Source of the DNA: Chloroflexota bacterium
GTDB taxonomy: Bacteria > Chloroflexota > Dehalococcoidia > Lucifugimonadales > Lucifugimonadaceae
Assembly: GCA_016189845.1 (NCBI GenBank)
Contig: JACPRT010000027.1
Span: 1-13,825 of the forward strand
DNA length: 13,825 bases
Direction of reading: 5' to 3'
Part shown: positions 1 through 6,592 of the stretch, one piece after another
Layout: the number at the start of each line of letters is the position of its first letter
Position numbering within the stretch: the stretch's first letter is position 1
Program-made: the position numbers and the translations under genes
The notes under the pieces: model-generated
What the model was told of the DNA's origin: nothing
The model's input: only the letters and a program-made list of their open reading frames with translations
The model's database searches: none

Positions 1-756
1 GAGATGGTCGGTCAGGTAGGCGATGACCTGTTCGGCGCCGAACTCCTGAAGAGTCTGCGTGCCTACGGGGTCGGCGTCGATGGGATCGCAACCGCGAAAG
101 GCCAGGCATCCGGCGTCGCACTGATTTTCAGCGATGCCACCAGGCAGAATCGTGTGCTGCCCGTTTACGGGGCGAACGCCACCTGCGGGGACGCTCAGGT
201 GGCCGCCGCGGCCCGTTTCCTGGACGGCGCACGCGTGCTCCTCGTCCAGCAGGAGATATCGCTCGACGTTACCGGGCGTTGCATGCGCGCGGCTCATGAG
301 CGCGGCGTCACCGTCATCCTGGACCCCGCACCCGTCCGTGAACTGCCCGACGGGTACCTCGAGATGGCGGACATCGTCCATCCCAACCAGGTCGAGGCCG
401 AGGCGCTCAGCGGGATCGAGGTAACCGGGCCAGTCTCGGCGGCGGCGGCGGCCGCGGCGATCCGTAAGCGCGGAGTCCGCATCGTCGTCGTGAAGCTGGG
501 GCAGCAGGGGTGCTTCGTGGACTCGAACGAGTTCACGGGGCACGTCCCGACGTTCGACGTGGAGGTCGTCGCCACGGTTGCAGCTGGCGACGCGTTCGCG
601 GGCGGACTCGCGGTCGGCCTCGTCGAGGGAATGGGCCTCCGGCAGGCCGTGACCATCGCCAACGCGGCCGGGGCGCTGTGCGTGTCGAAGCCGGGGGCGC
701 AGGACTCCATGCCGACCCGCGGAGAAGTGGACTCCCTGGTAAAAGAGCGCCCGTGA
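1..756 (+). CDS. Ribokinase / PfkB-family sugar kinase, 3' part (5' end outside window)
   Basis: ATP-dependent phosphorylation of a sugar, most likely ribose or deoxyribose, in the cytoplasm. The frame is open from base 1, and the visible 251 residues are about 50 short of a usual ribokinase (roughly 300), so the N-terminal substrate-binding GG motif lies upstream. Counting from the Met at base 4, the visible family marks are VGQVGDD at the start, a ribokinase-like DPAP at 107-110, the NQVE metal/phosphate motif at 128-131, KLGQQG at 164-169, and the second PfkB signature AAGDAFAGG at 193-201, where D196 is the expected catalytic base. The ending AAGALCVSKPGAQDSMPTR is very ribokinase-like. 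The usual DTT/G before AAGD is ATV here, a small deviation. A seven-alanine run at 439-459 lies in a predicted helix. Family confident; the exact sugar cannot be told from this fragment. Confidence 0.85.
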   Translation, partial: EMVGQVGDDLFGAELLKSLRAYGVGVDGIATAKGQASGVALIFSDATRQNRVLPVYGANATCGDAQVAAAARFLDGARVLLVQQEISLDVTGRCMRAAHERGVTVILDPAPVRELPDGYLEMADIVHPNQVEAEALSGIEVTGPVSAAAAAAAIRKRGVRIVVVKLGQQGCFVDSNEFTGHVPTFDVEVVATVAAGDAFAGGLAVGLVEGMGLRQAVTIANAAGALCVSKPGAQDSMPTRGEVDSLVKERP

Positions 757-770
757 CATACCTTCGGAGC

Positions 771-800
771 TTGGCAGATGAATCGAATGTAGCATACAAT
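771..800 (+). promoter_or_regulatory. Sigma70-type promoter for vapBC module 1
   Basis: A -35-like TTGGCA (771-776) and a -10-like TACAAT (795-800) each match the bacterial consensus at five of six positions and are separated by 18 bases. Transcription would begin near 807, giving a leader of about 24 nt before the antitoxin ATG at 831. It lies in the only gap between the kinase stop and the antitoxin, so the toxin-antitoxin pair probably has its own transcription start. Seen by eye, not experimentally supported. Confidence 0.55.
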
Positions 801-830
801 CCGTGGAACTACTGCGTAAACGAGAATCGA

Positions 831-1106
831 ATGACTACTGCCAAAGTTCAATCCAGAGGTCAGATAACACTCCCGAGTGAGGCCAGGCGAAAGGCCGGAA
901 TACAACCTGGCGACACGCTCTACGTGGAGGTTCTGGCAGAAGGGCAGATCCGCCTCAGGGCCCTGCCGCGGCTGGGGCCGCGTGAGCTTCGGGAACGCTA
1001 TCCGATCGAGGGACCGGTCGATGAGCCCCGAGACCGAGCAGATTGGGAGTCCGCCGCAGCCGAGGAAGTCGTGAAGGGGCGAAGACGTGGTCCCCGGAGT
1101 CGTTGA
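831..1106 (+). CDS. AbrB/SpoVT-type antitoxin of a VapBC pair (module 1)
   Basis: A 91-residue protein with an N-terminal swapped-hairpin AbrB DNA-binding domain: KVQSRGQITLPSEARRKAGI (residues 5-24), then PGDTLYVEV, the typical order for this fold. The C-terminal half (LRERYPIEGPVDEPRDRADWES) is charged and probably disordered until it wraps the toxin. The likely role is to bind and neutralise the following PIN-domain toxin and repress their shared promoter. ATG 831 is chosen because the AbrB fold begins directly after it and a promoter lies just upstream; the reading frame is open further upstream, but that part overlaps the kinase and is not protein-like. Its Shine-Dalgarno is weak (GAGA). 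The last 20 nt overlap the toxin gene. Confidence 0.85.
   Translation: MTTAKVQSRGQITLPSEARRKAGIQPGDTLYVEVLAEGQIRLRALPRLGPRELRERYPIEGPVDEPRDRADWESAAAEEVVKGRRRGPRSR
1074..1079 (+). promoter_or_regulatory. Shine-Dalgarno for the module 1 toxin
   Basis: AAGGGG lies seven bases before GTG 1087, inside the antitoxin reading frame. It is what decides the toxin's GTG start, since no ATG is available, and it is stronger than the antitoxin's own site. Confidence 0.55.
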
Positions 1107-1497
1107 CACAAACGTCTTCATCCACGCGCAGACGCATGATGCGCTGGCCGACGAATGCCTGGACTTCCTTGAGGCCATCGAAGAGGCCCGACTACAAGCC
1201 CGGCTGGATCCTATGGTCCTCCACGAATTGTCATATGCGTTACCCCACTACCGCAGGGGAATGTCCCGGGACGAAGTGGCCGAGTACCTTCTGGTCATTC
1301 TTGCCTGGGAAGGAATCGTTGCCGATAAGTCGACTCTGATCCAGAGCGTGGAGCGCTGGCGCGACACGGACGGGCTGGGATTTGTCGATGCCTATCTGGC
1401 AGTTGTTGCTTCGACAGAAGGTGCTCCGGTCTATAGCAAGAACGTGAGAGAGCTCCGCGGGCAGGGCGTAGTCGTACCCGACCGCCTCCCGAATTGA
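1087..1497 (+). CDS. PIN-domain ribonuclease toxin, VapC-type (module 1)
   Basis: A 136-residue PIN-domain protein, expected to be a metal-dependent RNase that blocks translation when not held by its antitoxin. Visible acidic residues: D7 in VVDTNVF, E47 in LHELSYAL, and D101 in FVDAYLA. The usual fourth acidic residue appears to be N119 (YSKNVREL), a substitution I believe occurs in some PIN subfamilies, so activity cannot be excluded. The start is GTG 1087, which overlaps the antitoxin by 20 nt. It converges on pyrD, with 28 nt between the stop codons. The AbrB antitoxin plus PIN toxin arrangement is a standard VapBC layout. Target RNA unknown. Confidence 0.85.
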   Translation: MVPGVVDTNVFIHAQTHDALADECLDFLEAIEEARLQARLDPMVLHELSYALPHYRRGMSRDEVAEYLLVILAWEGIVADKSTLIQSVERWRDTDGLGFVDAYLAVVASTEGAPVYSKNVRELRGQGVVVPDRLPN

Positions 1498-1525
1498 CCT
1501 GGCCGTCGGTACGTCCCGTTTAGCC

Positions 1526-2506
1526 TCATCGGGAGACCTCCCGCGCAAGCCGGCGGGGCAGCCCGGGCCCTTCGTAGATAAGCGACGTATAGAGCTGGAC
1601 CGCAACCGCACCCGCGGACAGGATCCTGCCGACCTCCTGGCCCGTGAACACACCGCCGCAACCGACTATCGCGACATGCCCCGGTGTCGCATGTCGAACG
1701 GCTTCTACCAACCGGAGAGTCGAATCCAGGAGCGGCGCGCCGCTCAGGCCGCCCTGGCCGACCGCCAGCCGCCCGTCTTTGACGGGTAGGGTATTCGCGA
1801 CCACCAGGCCGTCGGCGCCGCCGTCGACAGCCGCCCTGGCCAGCGCGATCAACCGGACCTCACCTTCGGGACCGTCGTATCGGGGCAGCTTGATCAGCAG
1901 CGGCCTCTTCTTGCCGGCGGCAACCTTTCCGACCAGGACTCGCAGCCGTTCTGGCGCCTGGTACACCCGAAGCCCTGCGGTGTTCGGGCTGCTGATGTTG
2001 ACTTCGACGCCGGAAACAAGCGGTTCCAGCCGGGAATGGCACTCGAGCACGTCTTCGTCTTCGGTACCGGCGACGCTCACGAAGGTGCGTGAACGATGTC
2101 GAACCGGGAGTCGCCGAAGTCGCCGCTCCACCGCATCGAGGCCGTCGCCGGGGAAGCCTAACGAGTTCACGAGCGCACGCGCTCGCTGGTCGCGCAAAAG
2201 CCGCGGACGCGGGTTGCCTGGCCGCGCTTTCAGCGTGACTGTCCCGCCGACTGCGAAGCCGAATCCAAGCGCTAGCAGGGAACCGATGACGCGACAATTC
2301 TTGTCGAAACCGGCGGCGATCCCGATTGGACTGGGCACCGACACGCCGCAAATGGCGGTCGAAGCGGCCCGGGGGCGCTCCGCTGTGAACAGAGCGGAGG
2401 CTGCCCACAGCGGGCCGACGCGCAGCGCCGTCTCCGCGAGCCTGTGGGAAGTCTCTGCCGGTAGCCGGAACAGGAGGGGCCGGCCCAGGGCTGTGTACAG
2501 TCCCAA
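1526..2506 (-). CDS. pyrD: Dihydroorotate dehydrogenase (quinone), class 2
   Basis: Oxidises dihydroorotate to orotate in pyrimidine synthesis, using FMN and passing electrons to membrane quinone. The 326 residues are near the usual 330-360. An N-terminal amphipathic region (LGRPLLFRLPAETSHRLAE) fits the class 2 membrane-docking helices. Motifs: AAGFDKN 64-70; NSLGFPG 114-120, where E. coli has NRMGFNN; NISSPNTAGLR 170-180, with S173 as the class 2 catalytic serine; KLPRYD 206-211; VANTL 236-240; GGLSGAPLL 252-260; and the FMN-phosphate segment VGCGGVFTG 281-289 with AGAVAVQLYTSLIYEGPG. The start is TTG 2506 with AAAGGA (2515-2520 on the complement) eight bases before it; an in-frame stop lies just upstream, so no longer protein is possible. 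The class 2 type fits a quinone-making host. Confidence 0.95.
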   Translation of the reverse strand: MGLYTALGRPLLFRLPAETSHRLAETALRVGPLWAASALFTAERPRAASTAICGVSVPSPIGIAAGFDKNCRVIGSLLALGFGFAVGGTVTLKARPGNPRPRLLRDQRARALVNSLGFPGDGLDAVERRLRRLPVRHRSRTFVSVAGTEDEDVLECHSRLEPLVSGVEVNISSPNTAGLRVYQAPERLRVLVGKVAAGKKRPLLIKLPRYDGPEGEVRLIALARAAVDGGADGLVVANTLPVKDGRLAVGQGGLSGAPLLDSTLRLVEAVRHATPGHVAIVGCGGVFTGQEVGRILSAGAVAVQLYTSLIYEGPGLPRRLAREVSR

Positions 2507-2571
2507 CGAGGAATTCCTTTACCGTGCCTGGCGGCGGCTGAGCTTACACTAGACCCGAAGGCAGAAGACCC

Positions 2572-2577
2572 GGAAGG
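2572..2577 (+). promoter_or_regulatory. Shine-Dalgarno that fixes a TTG start
   Basis: GGAAGG lies eight bases before TTG 2586. This is a good site at normal spacing and supports TTG as the true start of the 253-residue unknown protein. Confidence 0.5.
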
Positions 2578-2585
2578 TAGATACG

Positions 2586-3347
2586 TTGGATCTTACTTTT
2601 GAGCGAGGCGACCCGGCACGTCCGAAAGGCCATGCCATCGTCTACGTCCGCGACGCAGCCGACCGCGATTCGATCGCGGCGACCTATGTCATCATCCTGC
2701 CGGTGACGGTCGACATCACGAAGTACGTCCCGCCATTCCTCGCCCAGCAGGTGCCCAATCTCGGCGAGAAGGGACTGACTGCATTTGCTTTTCCGCCGGC
2801 GCCCGAAAAGGTCGCTGGCCACGAGCATGTGGCGCGATTGGCCGAGGACCGCGACGACGACCTGATCTTCGCCGGCACGCGTGAATCCATCGACCCCGGG
2901 CTCCTCATGGCGCTCGTAGGGGAGATCGTGGCGGAGTATTCGGCCCGCTACGAGAAATGGACGGCGGTCGCGGGGCAGCCGGTCATCGACAAGCCCGGCG
3001 AACATCCGGGCGGCGGCGAGGTCGACGAGGTCGTCTATGCGCTCATGAGCGAAGCCGACAGGCTCAACGAGCTGACAAAGCTCGTGGGCAGGCTCCGCTA
3101 CGCGGCCGAGGGGGGCGACAGTGCGACGGTCGACGAGGCCGAATCGCAAATCCGGGGGATTGCCAAACAGATGCCCGCAAACCGGAGAATCGACCGTCTG
3201 CTGGCTGCCGCGCACAGCAAGCCCCCCGAAGGCGCCCGCCTGGCGCAGCTTTATCTGGAGAGGGCTTACTGCCTGTTCCGCGAGGACTACCTGCGGGTGA
3301 AGGCGCTGGATGCCGAAATCGCCGCCATGGAGCCCCGTCCAACCTAG
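2586..3347 (+). CDS. Protein of unknown function, 253 residues
   Basis: I do not recognise this family. It has no signal peptide or membrane segment, so it is probably cytoplasmic. Residues about 10-70 look like a compact alpha/beta domain (GHAIVYVRDAADRDSIAATY, then ILPVTVDITKYVPPFLA and LTAFAFPPAPEK). A glycine/proline-rich linker at about 129-145 (GQPVIDKPGEHPGGGE) leads to a C-terminal helical region (145-250) of charged, heptad-like helices such as EADRLNELTKLVGRLRYAAE and ARLAQLYLERAYCLFREDYLRVKALDAEIAAME. This looks like a two-domain protein with a helical oligomerisation or partner-binding tail. The TTG start is backed by GGAAGG eight bases upstream. Its base composition and codon pattern look like its neighbours'. 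It is divergent from pyrD and its stop overlaps that of the dehydratase. That it is a real gene is likely; its role is unknown. Confidence 0.75.
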   Translation: MDLTFERGDPARPKGHAIVYVRDAADRDSIAATYVIILPVTVDITKYVPPFLAQQVPNLGEKGLTAFAFPPAPEKVAGHEHVARLAEDRDDDLIFAGTRESIDPGLLMALVGEIVAEYSARYEKWTAVAGQPVIDKPGEHPGGGEVDEVVYALMSEADRLNELTKLVGRLRYAAEGGDSATVDEAESQIRGIAKQMPANRRIDRLLAAAHSKPPEGARLAQLYLERAYCLFREDYLRVKALDAEIAAMEPRPT

Positions 3348-4315
3348 AAGACCTGGGAAAACGCGTCCTTCAGCTGCTTCGGCGAGATGTTGGCGCCGCT
3401 CGCGATCAGGACGACGCGCTTCCCCTTGAGCCTGTCGCGGATGCTGAGTGCCGCCGCCAGCGGGGCTGCGGCCGCCCCTTCGACCAGCGTGTGGGCCTCC
3501 ACGGCATACGTCCTTATCGCATCAAGGATCGATTCCTCACTGACGAGGACGAAGTCGGACAGAAGCCTGCGCATGATGCTCTGAGGGAGTTCGTAGCCCG
3601 ACGCCGTCGCGAGCCCTTCCGCCTGGGTGCACATCGGTGCGGTGTGGATCGCACCGGCCTTCCAGGACAGGTAGCCGGCGGGCGCCGCCTCCGGTCCGAC
3701 GCCTATCACTCTTGTGGCTGGCGACACCGCCTCGGCGACGATGCACGCCCCGCACGCACCGCTTCCGGCGCCGACCGGCGCAATTATGAAATCGACCGCG
3801 CCGAGGTCCTCGAATATCTCCAGGGAATACGTCGCCACGCCGGCGATCAACAGGGGCTCGTCGGCTGCGTCGACATACCGCATCCCGTGCTCGCGGCTGA
3901 GGCCGATCGCGTGCTCGCGGCTGACATCGTAATGGGAGCCGTGGAAGACGACGGCCGCCCCGAGGTCCCTGATCGACTGCACCTTGGCAGGATTCGCGCC
4001 CTCCGGCACCACGATCGTGGCTGCGGCGCCGAACGTCCGTGCGGCGAAGCTTATCGATTGCCCGTGGTTGCCGGACGAGGCGGTAACGAGGCCGCGCCGC
4101 TTCTCCTCGGGCGACAAGCGCGAGACGAGGTTGAGCCCGCCCCTGACCTTGAACACGTTCAGGACCTGAAGATTCTCGTGCTTGACCCACACCTCCGCCC
4201 CGACCAGCCTGCTGAGCCCGGGATAATGGCGCAACGGGGTCCGGTGGATGTACTGCCCGATGACACGGCGGGCATCCAGGACGTCGGCAAAGGTCGGTGG
4301 GTTCAGCACGTCCAT
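3344..4315 (-). CDS. PLP-dependent threonine/serine dehydratase-like enzyme
   Basis: A fold-type II PLP enzyme of 323 residues, expected to deaminate threonine or serine to the 2-oxo acid and ammonia. Visible marks: the PLP lysine K56 in NVFKVRGG, SSGNHGQS 80-87 (cofactor ring contact), the phosphate-binding loop GAGSGACG 182-189, and a C-terminal SGAN close to the IlvA form. The loop differs from the textbook GGGGL, which points to a side branch of the family; EutB-like hydroxyectoine-use dehydratases are one alternative. There is no C-terminal ACT regulatory domain, so it is more like a catabolic or single-domain enzyme than classic IlvA. ATG 4315 is preferred; GTG 4333 would add six residues. 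The frame is open further upstream, but that part overlaps the divergent transporter. Confidence 0.85.
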   Translation of the reverse strand: MDVLNPPTFADVLDARRVIGQYIHRTPLRHYPGLSRLVGAEVWVKHENLQVLNVFKVRGGLNLVSRLSPEEKRRGLVTASSGNHGQSISFAARTFGAAATIVVPEGANPAKVQSIRDLGAAVVFHGSHYDVSREHAIGLSREHGMRYVDAADEPLLIAGVATYSLEIFEDLGAVDFIIAPVGAGSGACGACIVAEAVSPATRVIGVGPEAAPAGYLSWKAGAIHTAPMCTQAEGLATASGYELPQSIMRRLLSDFVLVSEESILDAIRTYAVEAHTLVEGAAAAPLAAALSIRDRLKGKRVVLIASGANISPKQLKDAFSQVF

Positions 4316-4343
4316 GATTCTAACCGTCGCCACGAAAACCCCG

Positions 4344-4351
4344 TGTATACT
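4344..4351. promoter_or_regulatory. Possible overlapping divergent -10 elements (GTATAC palindrome)
   Basis: The 63-nt gap between the dehydratase and the transporter contains TGTATACT. Read on the plus strand, TATACT (4346-4351) is a five-of-six -10 element placed about 28 nt before TTG 4379. Read on the minus strand, TATACA (4344-4349) is a -10 element about 28 nt before ATG 4315. No convincing -35 was seen on either side, so this is a tentative bidirectional promoter. Confidence 0.35.
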
Positions 4352-4378
4352 CGGAAAGCTAGAAACGGGAACCGAAAC

Positions 4379-5722
4379 TTGAGTTCTGACGACCACTCCG
4401 CAGGCGGGGAAAGCCACTCGACCGTCGCGCAACCGTCCCCGCGACCTGCAGTCGCCACCGAAGCCACCACCCCAGTTTCCGCGACGGCCGTTGCCTCCCA
4501 GCCAACTCCGCGCCCGGGCCTGATCGGCCGGACGTTCGACTCCCTGTCGCTGCCCGAATATCGACTGTTCTGGCTGGGCACGCTCCTGAGCATGGGGGCG
4601 ACCCAGATGAACATGATGACCGGGAGCATCCTGGTCTATGACATCCAGAACGCCCGGATCATCGCCGGCATCGTCGGCATGTCATTTGCTCCCACGATGC
4701 TGCTCTTCTCCCTTTTCGGCGGGGTAGCGGTCGACCGGTTCGACCGCCGCTTCATCATCCAGCTTGCTCAAGTCGTCGGCTTCGTCGTCGCCATCGTCCT
4801 CGGCTTGCTGGTCCTCACGGACGCGATCCGCTGGTATCACCTGCTCGTCGCAGGCCTGATCCAGGGCGCGATGTTCGCCTTCCTCGCGCCTGCCAGGCAG
4901 ACGGCGATTCCCAGGCTGGTCAGCAGGGACCGGCTGTCCAACGCCGTCGCGCTCAACTCGGCCGGCATGAGCCTGATGTCGGTGGCAGCTCCGGCCGTGG
5001 GTGGCCTGCTCTACGAGACGATCACGCCGGCCGGCGTTTACTTCCTGGTTGCCGCCATGTACCTCGGCTCCGTATTCCTGACCGGAATGCTCCCGGTCAT
5101 GAAGCCCAGGGAAGGGAAGCGAAGGGCGGTCTTCGCAGATATCGGCGTCGGCTTCAGCTACATAGGCAGGACGCCCATCGTCTTCTGGCTGATCTTTCAG
5201 GGTGGGATCACGGCCCTGCTGTCGTTCCCGTTCCGCACGCTGCTGCCCGTTTACGCCAAGGACGTCTACCGGGCGTCGCCCAGCGACGTCGGGGTGATGA
5301 TGGCGGTGCTGGGCGTTGGCGCCCTGGTGGGCACGCTCTTCATGGCAGGGCTGCGAAGCGGTCAGCGCAGGGGACTCGTAATCCTGGGAGCGTCCGTCCT
5401 GACGGGCTTCGCCCTGGTCTGGGTCGCTGCCGTTCCGTGGTTGCTAGTGGGAATCGCCGCCATGGCGATCATCGGCCTCGGGGATTCCGCCCGCATGGCC
5501 CTCGGCCAGTCGCTGGTGCTCGAGGCTGCCGACGACGAGTACCGGGGGCGCGTCATGAGCATATTCATGATGACCTGGGGATTGATGCCCCTCGGCGTGC
5601 TGCCGCTCAGCGCGGGCTTTGACCTGCTGGGACCGCAGATGGCGCTTGGCGTGATGGCCGTGTTGATGCTGGCCGCATCCGTGGCCTTCTTCGTTCAGCC
5701 ACGCCTGAGGGATTTGCGTTAG
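4379..5722 (+). CDS. MFS transporter, EntS/MFS_3-like exporter
   Basis: An inner-membrane secondary transporter of about 447 residues, probably a proton-driven exporter of small molecules or drugs. It has about 12 hydrophobic segments and the MFS loop 2-3 signature GGVAVDRFDRR (114-124). The core begins near residue 57 (LSLPEYRLFWLG). Before it lies an unusual 50-residue hydrophilic tail rich in Ala, Pro, Ser and Thr, ending TPRPGLIGRTFD. The start is TTG 4379 with GGGA eight bases before it; the first in-frame ATG lies inside the first membrane segment, so a non-ATG start is forced. The same frame stays open for more than a kilobase upstream, but that part is antisense to the dehydratase and not transporter-like. 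The substrate cannot be told from sequence. Its divergent neighbour handles amino acids, a weak hint only. Confidence 0.85.
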   Translation: MSSDDHSAGGESHSTVAQPSPRPAVATEATTPVSATAVASQPTPRPGLIGRTFDSLSLPEYRLFWLGTLLSMGATQMNMMTGSILVYDIQNARIIAGIVGMSFAPTMLLFSLFGGVAVDRFDRRFIIQLAQVVGFVVAIVLGLLVLTDAIRWYHLLVAGLIQGAMFAFLAPARQTAIPRLVSRDRLSNAVALNSAGMSLMSVAAPAVGGLLYETITPAGVYFLVAAMYLGSVFLTGMLPVMKPREGKRRAVFADIGVGFSYIGRTPIVFWLIFQGGITALLSFPFRTLLPVYAKDVYRASPSDVGVMMAVLGVGALVGTLFMAGLRSGQRRGLVILGASVLTGFALVWVAAVPWLLVGIAAMAIIGLGDSARMALGQSLVLEAADDEYRGRVMSIFMMTWGLMPLGVLPLSAGFDLLGPQMALGVMAVLMLAASVAFFVQPRLRDLR

Positions 5723-5744
5723 GCAGCCGCGCCGTCGCCGGACG

Positions 5745-6392
5745 CTAGTTCACGCTCATCACCGATTCGAGGCTGGCTGGAAGCGTCCGCTCCAGCTTGA
5801 ACGTAGCCCCGCTGCTCGGCCTCACCTCCACCCCGAACTTTCCATTCGCGGTGAGCCTCGTGTCGAGGAAGGCATTCGTCGCGGTGCCGAGAGCGTAGGT
5901 GCCGTCGGACTGTTTCTGATGAAGCCAGACCGTGACCTCGGCGGTCTCATCGCCTTCGAGCAGGTAGTCGCCGTCGTCGTCGCCCGGGAAGGATACGGTC
6001 CACTGGGCGTCCGTGACATGCTTGGCCGCGGTGGTGTACGAGATCACGGTTGGCGCGTCGAGCCCGCTCGCGTCCGGGTCCGTGCCGGTGTCGTTAACCG
6101 TATAGGGCGGCGTCAGGTCGACCGGGTTCCCGTCCACCGCAAGCGACATGGTGAAGATCACCTGGACGGCGCCGGTGGTGCTGGCCACACTGCCGGTCTT
6201 CACCACCAGGGCGCCACTCGGGGTGAGCGTGCCACGGGTCTCCTCGAGCCCGGCGTACGCCGTCTGCTGGCTCTGCTGCGCCGAGAACACCCCGACCGAA
6301 AGGATCGTGAACGCGAATACAGACGCCACGATCACGAAGGCGATCAGGATGATCGCCGTCTCCAGTCCAGTAATCCCTCTTTGTTCCCGCAT
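5745..6392 (-). CDS. Archaellin-type (FlaB-like) pilin with class III prepilin peptide
   Basis: A 215-residue secreted filament subunit. The short leader MREQRG ends in the Arg-Gly expected before cleavage by an archaeal-type prepilin peptidase, followed by the hydrophobic helix ITGLETAIILIAFVIVASVF. Cleavage after G6 puts a glutamate at +5 (E11). This TGLE..I.LIAFV form resembles archaellin N-termini of methanogens rather than bacterial type IVa pilins. After the helix (7-36) comes QQSQQTAYAGLEETRG, then a beta-rich globular domain with an acidic loop DDDGDYLLEGDE (138-149) of the kind archaellins use near the end of their domain, possibly metal-binding. ATG 6392 is chosen because it gives the normal six-residue leader; GAGG abuts it. 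ATG 6485 would give an implausible 37-residue leader. No archaellum motor, platform or peptidase gene lies in this window. Confidence 0.8.
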   Translation of the reverse strand: MREQRGITGLETAIILIAFVIVASVFAFTILSVGVFSAQQSQQTAYAGLEETRGTLTPSGALVVKTGSVASTTGAVQVIFTMSLAVDGNPVDLTPPYTVNDTGTDPDASGLDAPTVISYTTAAKHVTDAQWTVSFPGDDDGDYLLEGDETAEVTVWLHQKQSDGTYALGTATNAFLDTRLTANGKFGVEVRPSSGATFKLERTLPASLESVMSVN

Positions 6393-6592
6393 CCTCGACT
6401 CGCTTACTCGGCGACCGCTGACACGCGGCCGGATCTTTCCACGCCAGGATCTGAGGACAGTTTGCTGCTCTCCCGGTATCCTCATGTCAGCGATTCTGCC
6501 CCAGCCTGATCCGGTTCCGACACGGTGCCTGCTCGGACGTTTATTTCGCCGGTGCGCTGCGTGCTAACTCCAAGAACGGGAATTCGAACGAC
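6393..6592. other. 200-nt divergent intergenic region, pilin/mutL
   Basis: The longest gene-free stretch in the window. It must hold the promoters of both the pilin gene (minus) and mutL (plus). The only AT-rich patch is GTTTATTTC near 6539-6547, a possible but weak mutL -10 region with no matching -35. An open frame continues the pilin gene upstream to ATG 6485 but does not look like a signal peptide. No hairpin terminator, RNA gene or repeat was seen. Confidence 0.4.

Noticed and set aside
439..459. GCG-repeat/poly-alanine tract in the sugar kinase as a microsatellite
   Set aside because: Seven alanines in a predicted helix of a GC-rich gene are ordinary, and the codons are not a pure repeat (one GCC).
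1530..1543. Inverted repeat CGGGAG-AC-CTCCCG as a terminator between the module 1 toxin and pyrD
   Set aside because: It lies within the last pyrD codons, has a two-base centre and is not followed by a T-run on either strand.
1644..2552. 302-codon open frame on the plus strand opposite pyrD
   Set aside because: The translation is Ser/Arg/Pro-rich low-complexity text with no recognisable motif, while pyrD on the other strand has all family motifs.
2957..4378. Long open frame upstream of and continuous with the MFS gene
   Set aside because: It lies antisense to the dehydratase and over the unknown protein; the translation is Arg/Gly-rich shadow text with no transporter features. GC-rich codon bias commonly keeps such frames open.
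6393..6485. Upstream ATG 6485 as the pilin start
   Set aside because: It would add 31 Arg-rich residues before the prepilin leader; ATG 6392 gives the expected six-residue leader ending in Arg-Gly.
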